The notes under the pieces were generated by a model. The model was not told where the DNA came from and did not search any database. It worked only from the letters and a program-made list of their open reading frames with translations. Shown one piece after another: positions 45,189 through 53,627 of a DNA stretch of 64,000 nucleotides (position 1 is the stretch's first letter; the number at the start of each line of letters is the position of its first letter). The position numbers and the translations under genes are program-made. Source of the stretch: Nonlabens ulvanivorans (GTDB taxonomy: Bacteria > Bacteroidota > Bacteroidia > Flavobacteriales > Flavobacteriaceae); contig NZ_JPJI01000032.1 in assembly GCF_000732625.1 (NCBI RefSeq), positions 248,001 through 312,000 on the forward strand, read 5' to 3'.

Positions 45189-46526
45189 ATGGATAAATTT
45201 GATGTATTTGTATTTGGAACTGGTACTGCTGGTCAATTAGTTGCTCAGGAATGTGCTGCCGCTGGCAAAAAAGTAGGCATAATAGATATAAAAGAATATG
45301 GTGGCGTTTGTTCACAACGTGGTTGTGATCCTAAAAAATTATTACTCGCCTCTAGTGAAGCCTTTGAATCATCCAAGAATATGAATGGAGATGGTATCAC
45401 AGGAAAAATTAAAATAAACTGGAAAGATGCATTTAATTATGCAAAACGCTATACCAGCAATATTCCCAAAAACACAGAAAAAAACTTAAAAGAGAATGGT
45501 ATAATTTGCTATCACGGGAAAGCAAGTTTTAAAGATGCTCATACCATTATCTTAGATGGTAAGGAAATCAGATCAGAGTATTTTGTAATTGCTACAGGAA
45601 TGCAACCTTTAAGTCTAGGTATTCCAGGAGAAAAATACACACTAACTTCAGCAGATTTTTTTAACCTGACAGAAGTACCTGAAAAAGTAGTATTTGTAGG
45701 TGGCGGATATATCGGAATGGAATTTGGCCATATGCTGTGTAGGGCTGGATCTAATGTGACTATTATTGATAAAGGAGATCAAATTTTAAGCCCATTTGAA
45801 ACTTTTACCTCTAATTTACTAGAAGAAGAATCTATTAAAATGGGTATAAAGATTATTAAAAACGCTCAGGTTTCTAGCATAGAAAAAATAGAAAATCGTT
45901 ATTGCGTTCACTATGCTATAAATAATCAAATACATCAAGTGACTACTGATTGTGTTTTTAACACTGCTGGACGTGTACCATCAATTGATAAATTAAATCT
46001 TGCACTGGCTAATGTGGTGACTGATAAGGATGGCGTATTAGTTAACAGTAACCTACAAAGTACTTCTCAAGCTCATATATATGCATGTGGAGACATTTCA
46101 AGTAAAAGCTTACCTCTTACACCTTTAAGTAGCATAGAAGCTAAGGTAGTCGCTGATAATCTTAATGGTAAAAAGAGAGAATTAAATATCCCTGCAATTC
46201 CTAGCTCCGTATTCACCATACCACAATGCTCTGGCATAGGACTTACAGAGAATGAAGCAATTGAAGCAGAGAAAACATATCATACAATTGAAAGCGAGGC
46301 TAGTGAATGGTTCAACAACCAGCGTATTAACGCACCGCTTTATGGCTATAAAATTATTTTAGAAAACGACAGTAACAAAATATTAGGAGCACACATCGTA
46401 GGACCTGAAGCTGCAGAGCAAATTAATATGTTTGCTATTGCCATGAAAGCAAACATGACCTTTGAAGAATTGAAGGACGTGATATTTAATTATCCTACGT
46501 GGGGAAATGATATAAAAAGCTTTTAA
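45189..46526 (+). CDS. NAD(P)/FAD-dependent disulfide oxidoreductase lacking the C-terminal His-Glu pair
   Basis: 445 residues. FAD-binding FVFGTGTAGQLVAQECAAAGK, redox disulfide GGVCSQRGCDPKKLL (CxxxxC), NAD-binding FVGGGYIGMEFGHMLCRAGS and second FAD motif IYACGDIS are all present. The dimerisation domain ends ...DVIFNYPTWGNDIKSF, where glutathione reductase and lipoamide dehydrogenase have HPTxxE; the His and Glu that form the active-site base are missing (NYPT, ND). It therefore is not a standard member of either enzyme and probably uses another acceptor or a small molecule. It abuts the convergent TspO-like gene with no gap. Confidence 0.88.
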   Translation: MDKFDVFVFGTGTAGQLVAQECAAAGKKVGIIDIKEYGGVCSQRGCDPKKLLLASSEAFESSKNMNGDGITGKIKINWKDAFNYAKRYTSNIPKNTEKNLKENGIICYHGKASFKDAHTIILDGKEIRSEYFVIATGMQPLSLGIPGEKYTLTSADFFNLTEVPEKVVFVGGGYIGMEFGHMLCRAGSNVTIIDKGDQILSPFETFTSNLLEEESIKMGIKIIKNAQVSSIEKIENRYCVHYAINNQIHQVTTDCVFNTAGRVPSIDKLNLALANVVTDKDGVLVNSNLQSTSQAHIYACGDISSKSLPLTPLSSIEAKVVADNLNGKKRELNIPAIPSSVFTIPQCSGIGLTENEAIEAEKTYHTIESEASEWFNNQRINAPLYGYKIILENDSNKILGAHIVGPEAAEQINMFAIAMKANMTFEELKDVIFNYPTWGNDIKSF

Positions 46527-47372
46527 TTACTTATTAGAGTCACGCCATTCCATACACTTTCTATATGGGTTCGTCTTTTTATTTCTAGAACCATGTATTG
46601 CTATTGCGATAGTTAGCACACATGCCAGCCCTAATGCCAAATAGGCAATCTGATTAGTTGCCAGTTTACTCAGACCATCCATAGGCTCGTTAAACCTCAT
46701 GAAAATTGCAACCAGTGCCCATACACCTACTAGAGCAAATTCTCGCATATTGCGATAAACTACCATCGCCATATTCACAATAAATGCTACAAAAATCATG
46801 ACCATAGTTGCATATACTTGGGTAGTTATTGCAAAGTCAAAGTTGCCATTCAACCATGCCGCTATATTTGCTATAGTAGCGACGCTAATCCATCCCACAT
46901 AGAGACACAATGGCCACCAAACAAAGGCGATGATAGGAAAAGGCGCATCCCATATCTCCATGTCTAATTTTTTTACACAAATCAATAAACTAACTAAAAT
47001 ACCCAGCATACATATTACCGAAACTCCTACCATTTCATCTAACCAAAATGCTACCCAAGCACTACAAAATATATTTGCGAGTAAAAACCATGGAGCAGTC
47101 GTTTTCAAAAAATCTTCTCTATAATCTGTGGGCTGTGATTGTTTCGCTTTCGCGAAAGCGATATAAACACCATATATACCAAACACTAATAGCATTAAGA
47201 AAATTAAACCCCATATAGAAAATGCATAACTAGCTGGTGTGAAGAGGTTATTATATTCGGCACTTAATTCTCCTACTGTTTTACCGTTATAATTTCCTGT
47301 ATTTGCAAAGCCATTCCATGCAATTAGAAAAATAATACTGATAAGATTGAGTACTGCGATTAGTTTTTTCAT
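46527..47372 (-). CDS. TspO/MBR-like tryptophan-rich membrane protein
   Basis: 281 residues with eight or more hydrophobic segments. It begins MKKLIAVLNLISIIFLIAWNGFANTG and contains FTPASYAFSIWGLIFLMLLVFGIYG, WFLLANIFCSAWVAFW, FVWWPLCLYVGWISVATIAN and FALVGVWALVAIFMRF, the pattern of the larger bacterial relatives annotated as tryptophan-rich sensory proteins. TspO binds porphyrins and lipids; what this larger form does is not known. A perfect palindrome copy encodes IAFAKAKQSQP in the loop after an early helix, a place tolerant of insertions. Confidence 0.8.
   Translation of the reverse strand: MKKLIAVLNLISIIFLIAWNGFANTGNYNGKTVGELSAEYNNLFTPASYAFSIWGLIFLMLLVFGIYGVYIAFAKAKQSQPTDYREDFLKTTAPWFLLANIFCSAWVAFWLDEMVGVSVICMLGILVSLLICVKKLDMEIWDAPFPIIAFVWWPLCLYVGWISVATIANIAAWLNGNFDFAITTQVYATMVMIFVAFIVNMAMVVYRNMREFALVGVWALVAIFMRFNEPMDGLSKLATNQIAYLALGLACVLTIAIAIHGSRNKKTNPYRKCMEWRDSNK
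47145..47160. repeat. 16-bp palindrome, perfect copy inside the TspO-like gene
   Basis: CGCTTTCGCGAAAGCG, AFAKA frame on the coding (minus) strand, at a helix end or loop. Confidence 0.9.
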
Positions 47373-47424
47373 GTCTTAAAGATACTGGACTATTGACAAC
47401 AATTACATTAAGAGTTTTATAAAA

Positions 47425-48060
47425 CTAATGTAGTTCCATCACTTCTTGCTCTACAATTGCAAATATGCGATTACCTTTTTTAGGCTTTAAAGTATAAGTT
47501 CCCGTAAAATCACCAAAAGCCGCTAGAATTAAACCAAATTCATTATTGAAAAAACACGGTAATTTAACTCTTTGTCGTCCGACACCTTTCATTTTAATCG
47601 ACGGGTGAACATGACCAGCGATATTGAATTTACCACTAATCTCTTGCGGATGATGTGTTAAAATCACATCGCCCATATGGAGTTGCTCATAGGTTTTTAC
47701 ACCAATTTTTTCAAAAATTTCTTTACCTATGACATCGTGATTACCCATAATTAATGCTAACTCTATGGTTTGAGAACGTACCCATTGTTCAAAGAAGTGC
47801 CACTCTGCGTTTATATAAGAATGAAATAAATCACCTAGAAACCATAATCGCGATGGATTAAATAGCTCAATAACCTCATTAAGTTTATCGTACTCCATAT
47901 CATCTGCACTGGCAGGAATAGCCATTCCATTTTTACGGAAATGAGCACTTTTACCTAAGTGAACATCGGCAAGTAACACTGTGTCTTGTTCTACCCAATA
48001 TGCTGCTCCACTAGCGTGAAGCTGAAAAGTTTGCTGAGCAAGAGAAATCGTTAGATACAC
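47425..48060 (-). CDS. pdeM: Ligase-associated DNA damage response endonuclease PdeM
   Basis: 211 residues, calcineurin-like metallophosphoesterase. Metal motifs are LLADVHLGKSAHFRKNG, WFLGDLFHS, LIMGNHDVIG, LTHHPQ and IAGHVHPSIKM, all in place. PdeM is a repair nuclease or phosphodiesterase that in many bacteria sits beside an ATP-dependent ligase, an MBL-fold exonuclease and the Lhr-like helicase. Here the helicase gene is 47 kb away, and pdeM is the last gene of a porZ-recO-TonB receptor run, 17 bases after the receptor stop. Confidence 0.92.
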   Translation of the reverse strand: MYLTISLAQQTFQLHASGAAYWVEQDTVLLADVHLGKSAHFRKNGMAIPASADDMEYDKLNEVIELFNPSRLWFLGDLFHSYINAEWHFFEQWVRSQTIELALIMGNHDVIGKEIFEKIGVKTYEQLHMGDVILTHHPQEISGKFNIAGHVHPSIKMKGVGRQRVKLPCFFNNEFGLILAAFGDFTGTYTLKPKKGNRIFAIVEQEVMELH

Positions 48061-48077
48061 TTTATAATTATCAGTTG

Positions 48078-50486
48078 TTAAAATAGGTATCTAGCACCTA
48101 GAATTAAATTTCTACCAGCAGCGCTTACACCAGATGAGTATGTTCTATATCGTTGATCTGTCATATTTTCTAGTGTCACATTTAAAGAAAGTGCCTCATT
48201 GAGACTATATCTAGATCTTATGTTAAGAGTGTACCATGATGGTGCATATGGATTGCCATTTGAGTCTAAAGCATATAGATAAGGACGACTTTGTTGACTA
48301 GGATCTAAATCTTCAAAATCAAATTGACCGTTAAATTGAGCAAACAAACCAAGTTTCAAAGACTCTTTTTCATAATTTAATTGCAAATCTCCAAAAGCCG
48401 GAGCAACATGTCTTACTGGGATTTTATTACCATCCACTTCTGTTTGTTCTCCTTTTGTAATATTATAATGCCCTATTAAAGAGAATTGATCATTAAGTTT
48501 ATAATTAAGGCCTAATTCTAGTCCATAAATGTTTGCTTTTTCACCGTTTTGTATGGATTGCACTTGACTTTGCTCTCCTTGATATTCTATAATAGATTGC
48601 CCGTTGAGTTCATCATTTTGAGCGACCAGTGCGTCTTTTAAATAAGTATAATAAACACTTGCATCTAGTGTGAGCTTATCATTCCATGTTTTCTTGACAC
48701 CTATCTCACTATTATATGAATATTCTGATTCCAGATCTGGATTAGGGACTATGACTGTGCCAGGACTAGGATCAAACAATTTCCCTAAATCATCGATATT
48801 AGGCGCACGAAAGGCCGTACTAAGATTGCTTCTCAATTCCCATTTATTATTAGTAACATAAGTCGCTCCTATTCCGCCAGTAAGTGCTCCGGTATTAATG
48901 GTTGCTTCTTCAAATGGGAAATTAAAAAATGCATTGTTAGCCGTGAAATCTGCATCAATCCATATATGATTATACCTTAAACCAGTATTTACAATCATTT
49001 GAGAAGACACTTTCCATTGATAACTTGCATAAGCAGCAAGTGATCTCCATGAGGAACCATCTGGATATCTGGTTGCATTTGCCGAGAATACGTTAGTATC
49101 TATATCTTGAATATATCCATTAGAACGTACTCGGTTATGAATAAATTCACCACCATAAAATAATGCGTTAGATTCTCTATCACGTCTTTCAAAATCTAAC
49201 GAAGTGGATATCGCATCAACCTGTTCTTCATTAACAAAGCGTTCTGAATCTTGAAAATCCCTTGTTATACGACTTTCTTCAAAATGTTGATATGCCTGTG
49301 TTAAAACTGCTTTGTCATACCACTTACCATCACCACGATGAGTCACATTAAAATTAGTCATTAACCATTTTTGTGGACCATAAAACCACTCTGCGTTTCT
49401 AGGTTCAGCGCTTTCGCGAAAGCGATCTAAAGAGTCATACCTAGGAAAATCACCAGTACCAGAATAAATAACACCTAGTCCAAATTCAAAATCTTGAGTA
49501 GGTTGATACCTAAGTTTCTGTAAAATATTAAGTTGGTCATATCCTGTAGGACGCTGGATTAAAGAATTATCATTTACTATAGAAATATCTTGATCATCAC
49601 GTCGCACGACATAGCTTTCTCTTAAGTAATCATCGGGACCATGAGTACCCATCCGTAAATCATCAAAAAAGTTAACCGTTATACTGGTTGCAGAGGCCCA
49701 TTTCTCGCCACCGATATTAAAATTTAAATGACCTGTGTTCTCATTATTTGCGCTTGCATATCGCAATAAACCACTACCTGTTATTTGAACTGAATCTTTT
49801 TGAAACTGTGGCTTAAGTGTATAAAAGTTCATCACTCCACCTATTGCGTCACTACCATAAACAACACTACCAGGACCTAAAATTACCTCACTACGATCTA
49901 CACTTAATGGATCGATAGAAATAACATTTTGCAGGTTACCACTACGGAAGATGGCCGTATTCATGCGCACACCATCAACGGTTATCAACAACCTATTAGT
50001 AGAAAATCCTCTTATCATAGGACTACCACCACCTTGTTGAGATTTTTGAACAAAAACCTGACCAGATTGCTGTAACAAATCTGCACTAGTTTGTGGATTA
50101 TTGAAAGTAATTTCTTCTTTATTTACAGCAAATATTTTTTGAGGAATATCTTGCGCTCTTTGCTCAAATTTTGAAGCTGATAAAATTATAGGATTAAAAT
50201 AATCTGATTGCTGTTGCAACCTGATGAATTTATCTTTTGAAATGTTTGTCTTTATTATTTTGATGGTAGCATATGATATGCTCTGAAAATAGATAAATTC
50301 TTGATCGTTAAAAATTTTTAAATCTACCTGACCTTCAATATCTGACACAGCAGATTTTGACTTTGTTTTATTATAAACAGCTACATTAACTAACGGCTCA
50401 TTAGTATCTATATCTACAATCGTAACCACCTGTGCTATGGAAGGAAAAGTAGTTAATATTATAAATATCAATAGTAACTTTTTCAC
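48078..50486 (-). CDS. TonB-dependent receptor with carboxypeptidase-regulatory-like domain
   Basis: 802 residues. Signal peptide MKKLLLIFIILTTFPSIAQ, then a CarboxypepD_reg-like domain (about 20-100; DTNEPLVNVAVYNKTKSKS), a plug (FNNPQTSADLLQQSGQVFVQ, GGSPMIRGFSTNRLLITVDGVRMN, VVYGSDAIGGVMNFYT) and a barrel ending NLILGARYLF. The plug RGFSTNRLLITVDG and long barrel fit haem- or siderophore-type outer-membrane transporters, but the substrate is not known. Its ATG overlaps the recO stop by four bases, so it is in the recO operon. A palindrome copy encodes DRFRESAEPRN in a barrel loop. Confidence 0.93.
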   Translation of the reverse strand: MKKLLLIFIILTTFPSIAQVVTIVDIDTNEPLVNVAVYNKTKSKSAVSDIEGQVDLKIFNDQEFIYFQSISYATIKIIKTNISKDKFIRLQQQSDYFNPIILSASKFEQRAQDIPQKIFAVNKEEITFNNPQTSADLLQQSGQVFVQKSQQGGGSPMIRGFSTNRLLITVDGVRMNTAIFRSGNLQNVISIDPLSVDRSEVILGPGSVVYGSDAIGGVMNFYTLKPQFQKDSVQITGSGLLRYASANNENTGHLNFNIGGEKWASATSITVNFFDDLRMGTHGPDDYLRESYVVRRDDQDISIVNDNSLIQRPTGYDQLNILQKLRYQPTQDFEFGLGVIYSGTGDFPRYDSLDRFRESAEPRNAEWFYGPQKWLMTNFNVTHRGDGKWYDKAVLTQAYQHFEESRITRDFQDSERFVNEEQVDAISTSLDFERRDRESNALFYGGEFIHNRVRSNGYIQDIDTNVFSANATRYPDGSSWRSLAAYASYQWKVSSQMIVNTGLRYNHIWIDADFTANNAFFNFPFEEATINTGALTGGIGATYVTNNKWELRSNLSTAFRAPNIDDLGKLFDPSPGTVIVPNPDLESEYSYNSEIGVKKTWNDKLTLDASVYYTYLKDALVAQNDELNGQSIIEYQGEQSQVQSIQNGEKANIYGLELGLNYKLNDQFSLIGHYNITKGEQTEVDGNKIPVRHVAPAFGDLQLNYEKESLKLGLFAQFNGQFDFEDLDPSQQSRPYLYALDSNGNPYAPSWYTLNIRSRYSLNEALSLNVTLENMTDQRYRTYSSGVSAAGRNLILGARYLF
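49409..49424. repeat. 16-bp palindrome, perfect copy inside the TonB receptor gene
   Basis: CGCTTTCGCGAAAGCG, RFRES frame (DRFRESAEPRN) in a probable extracellular loop. Confidence 0.9.
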
Positions 50487-51205
50487 GTATCGAATAGCTG
50501 TTTTAAAATCGTTAATGATGTAGGTTTTTTAAAGACGTGCAAATGTATCTGAAAATAATCAATGACCAAATTTAATAGGCTATTGCGCTCTTCTCTATTC
50601 ATTTTAATCTCATTTATTGCAGCAAAATTCGTGCCCAGAAATTGCTTAATTAAGATACTTTCTTCTATAGTTGCGTGATGAGGTAAAACACTGTTGTTAT
50701 CAAATGATCCATCTAATAAATTAAAGTACGGTAAATCGATAGTCTCCATATCAGGTTGAAAACCCATATGAGAAGTGAGGTCTAATAATGTCTTGATAGA
50801 AAAATTGGCTACAGTATCTGTTTGATCTAAAAATTGAAAAATACTAGATACATAATCATATAAGTATTCATCTGGCTGTTGCTCTGTCAACAACTGCGTT
50901 AAGATCTCAGAAAAAAACATGACTATACTACTTTTTATAATATCTGTATGAATAGTATCATATGCTGGTGCGACGTGAGCTTCTTTAATATACTCTAGCG
51001 ATCCTTTTCCTTTGTGTTGTGTGACAATGTCTAACTGGGTTAAAGGTTGAAAAAAAGCGATGCGCAATTTCCCTTTACGTGATTTACGTACTCCTTTAAG
51101 CATGTATGATTGTGTGCCTAATTCTCTAGTATATAATCGAGCGATTAAATCTGCCTCGCCATACTTAACAGTAGATAATACTATTGCTGGTGTGCGAGTA
51201 AGCAT
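50483..51205 (-). CDS. recO: DNA repair protein RecO
   Basis: 240 residues. RecO anneals DNA and helps RecR load RecA at gaps. The N-terminal OB fold is TPAIVLSTVKYGEADLIARLYTRELGTQSYMLKGVRKSRKGKLRI; the C-terminal part is helical (LLDLTSHMGFQPDMETIDLPYFNLLDGSF). Zinc-finger cysteines of some RecO proteins are absent, as is common in this phylum. ATG follows the porZ stop directly (TAA then ATG), and its stop overlaps the receptor start by four bases. Confidence 0.94.
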   Translation of the reverse strand: MLTRTPAIVLSTVKYGEADLIARLYTRELGTQSYMLKGVRKSRKGKLRIAFFQPLTQLDIVTQHKGKGSLEYIKEAHVAPAYDTIHTDIIKSSIVMFFSEILTQLLTEQQPDEYLYDYVSSIFQFLDQTDTVANFSIKTLLDLTSHMGFQPDMETIDLPYFNLLDGSFDNNSVLPHHATIEESILIKQFLGTNFAAINEIKMNREERNSLLNLVIDYFQIHLHVFKKPTSLTILKQLFDT

Positions 51206-53491
51206 TTACCTAACAATCATTAATTTAGAAACTGTAGTCTCTATATTATCATCAGTAGAAATAAATAACATATAAACACCACTAGCTACTTTATTTCCAG
51301 AAAAACTACGTGTATCCCATTGAATACTTCCACCTTGAGAAACTTTTTCAAATACGAGATTACCTTCTATATCAGTAATTTTTACACGCGCTCTATTAGT
51401 TAATCCATCAATAGTAACATTACCATCAAATCCAGGACGCACCGGATTAGGAAAGGCATAAACATTCTCAAGATCTTCTTGTGGCTTACTGGCTCTATCT
51501 CCTTTAAAAGCAACTAAACCATTTTTAGTTGCAAAATAAATAAGTCCTGTTGTTTCATCTATTGCGATGTCTCTTACTTCATTATCCGGTAAAGGAGAAT
51601 TGTTTTTTGTAAACTGAAAAATAGTTTCACTACCACTAGGGTTAAATAGAAAAACACCAGAACTACCTGTCGCCACCCATTTATTATTGTTACCGTCCAC
51701 CTCAATATCCAGTACAGCTTCATCTCTTAATAATTCCCTAGGTATATCATTAATATCTTCAATAATAATAGCTCTAGTATCCTGTATATCATCAGAGAAT
51801 AAACTATTTACACTAGAAAGCACCCTTAATCCTAGGTTTGAACCTATCCATAATTGGTTGCGTTGATCTATTCTTATCGTACTAATGTAATTATTAATCA
51901 AATCACCTTCCTGAAGACCTTCTGTAAGTCTAGAGTATTGATCTAATGACGGATCATAACCTATAAGTCCACCATCTGTAGAGCCAAAAATAATTTTATC
52001 ATCGTTAGTTACTAGAATTTTAGTTGTACTAGAACCGCTAGAAACTTCTTCATATACCGATCCAACATCAAATGAAGTCCATTGACCAGAAGGGTTTCTT
52101 CTATGTAATGCATTATCCACTTGAGATTGTATCACCCATAAATTACCTTGTGAGTCATAAGCACCATCTGGAATTCTTACAAAAAATTCTGATGGTGGTA
52201 ATATACTCTCTAATGTACTGTTATTAATACCATATTGCGTTCCAGCTACACCGTCTATAAAATCTATCAATCCATTATTCATAGAGTGAACAACTAGATC
52301 GTTAGGATTATCTGGGTTAATCGTTACCTTAGGTATACTGCGCAGGCCACTTACTTCTGTATTTGAATAATTGATCCATCCTTCTTCAACAAGATGACTT
52401 ATTCCCCTAATAGCATTATCTGGAGTATAGAAAACATCATGCGAGCCATAAGTAACCCATAATTCATTAGGTAATGTTTGAACAGAGAAAACCGAGTTAA
52501 ACGCAGGTCCTTCTGCTATAATAAACTCGTTATCTGTAGGATTTGAAATATTAACTCGCAGCATTCCCGCAGTCTCTGTTCCTATAAATAAATTGTCATT
52601 AAATAAAATGGCACTAGTATAATTAAAGCTCTCTCCATTAACATCATCTACTCTGAAAACTTCATTGAAATTTGTGTCATATACCAATACAAAATCTGTT
52701 GTAGCATAGGTTATAAAATTTTGATTTACGTGAGCATCTGTAGATCTTGCTGGCAATTGTAATCCGATACCACCAAATGAACCAGACCCATTAGGCGTTC
52801 CAACAAACCTGCCTTGTGTAACCGCATAAATACTGCCGTTAAAAGTGGTTACCTCATCCCAACTATCGTTATTAATCTGAGTCCAATTCATGAAATCGAG
52901 TAAAAACGGATTAGATATACTTGCTCTTCTCATACCACCATTACTGGTTGCGGCATAAATAAAACCGCCAAATACATCAATAGAGTTAACAGCGAGTTGA
53001 GATCCATTATCGCCTATAAAATAAGTATCATCAAACTCTAGCAATTCTAAGTTATAGATAGCGATACCAAAATCTGTTGCCATATATAATAAATCACCTC
53101 TCTCAAGAAATTCATTGACACCTTTCTCTACTGGTGATATGGTCTGCTTATCTCTTATAGCGACCACATTTATGACGTCACCAGTCTCTGGCACTACCTG
53201 TATCAACCCGTTATTAAAGGCTATTACTAATAAATTCTTTGCTTCACTGTAATAAATCTGAGATATGGATTCACCACTCAATCCATTAACTGTTGTTATT
53301 GTTTCAAAAGAATTTAAGACCGTATCATATACAAATATTGAATTTTCACTAGCCGCATAGATTAAGTCACCATCTTGTTCTAAATCAATAATATTAGAAT
53401 ACGAAAAAAAGGCTTCCCATTCATTAGAAAAATCTTGAGCTGCTGACCATTGAGACAACAGAATTAAAAACACTATCAATAATCGCTTCAT
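51206..53491 (-). CDS. porZ: PorZ-like type IX secretion protein
   Basis: 761 residues from ATG 53491 (a TTG at 53500 would add three residues). The signal peptide is MKRLLIVFLILLSQWSAAQ. Two beta-propeller regions follow, with regulator-propeller-type repeats (IYAASENSIFVYD, ITTVNGLSGESISQIYYSE, LWVIQSQVDNALHR, LWIGSNLGLRVLSS, GLIYFATKNGLVAF) and a C-terminal sorting domain (VYAFPNPVRPGFDGNVTI, GVYMLFISTDD). PorZ is a surface protein that helps attach anionic lipopolysaccharide to cargo in Porphyromonas. Its place directly before recO is a common flavobacterial arrangement. The name is by overall resemblance and synteny. Confidence 0.82.
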   Translation of the reverse strand: MKRLLIVFLILLSQWSAAQDFSNEWEAFFSYSNIIDLEQDGDLIYAASENSIFVYDTVLNSFETITTVNGLSGESISQIYYSEAKNLLVIAFNNGLIQVVPETGDVINVVAIRDKQTISPVEKGVNEFLERGDLLYMATDFGIAIYNLELLEFDDTYFIGDNGSQLAVNSIDVFGGFIYAATSNGGMRRASISNPFLLDFMNWTQINNDSWDEVTTFNGSIYAVTQGRFVGTPNGSGSFGGIGLQLPARSTDAHVNQNFITYATTDFVLVYDTNFNEVFRVDDVNGESFNYTSAILFNDNLFIGTETAGMLRVNISNPTDNEFIIAEGPAFNSVFSVQTLPNELWVTYGSHDVFYTPDNAIRGISHLVEEGWINYSNTEVSGLRSIPKVTINPDNPNDLVVHSMNNGLIDFIDGVAGTQYGINNSTLESILPPSEFFVRIPDGAYDSQGNLWVIQSQVDNALHRRNPSGQWTSFDVGSVYEEVSSGSSTTKILVTNDDKIIFGSTDGGLIGYDPSLDQYSRLTEGLQEGDLINNYISTIRIDQRNQLWIGSNLGLRVLSSVNSLFSDDIQDTRAIIIEDINDIPRELLRDEAVLDIEVDGNNNKWVATGSSGVFLFNPSGSETIFQFTKNNSPLPDNEVRDIAIDETTGLIYFATKNGLVAFKGDRASKPQEDLENVYAFPNPVRPGFDGNVTIDGLTNRARVKITDIEGNLVFEKVSQGGSIQWDTRSFSGNKVASGVYMLFISTDDNIETTVSKLMIVR

Positions 53492-53564
53492 ATAAAGCAA
53501 ACGTCTTTTAAGAATGAATAATATACGGTAAGGTCAAAAATAACCTTTAATAATGAGCCATAAA

Positions 53565-53594
53565 AAAACCTCTGAAGCATAGTTCAGAGGTTTT
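53565..53594. terminator. Terminator between gdhA and the porZ operon
   Basis: AAAACCTCTGAA (53565-53576) pairs with TTCAGAGGTTTT (53583-53594). An A-run before it gives T's on the minus strand, so it should end gdhA transcripts. Confidence 0.88.
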
Positions 53595-53608
53595 AATAAT
53601 TATGATTA

Positions 53609-53624
53609 CGCTTTCGCGAAAGCG
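53609..53624. repeat. 16-bp palindrome, perfect copy just after the gdhA stop
   Basis: CGCTTTCGCGAAAGCG, three bases past the gdhA TAG (minus strand) and before the terminator. Confidence 0.9.
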
Positions 53625-53627
53625 ATA

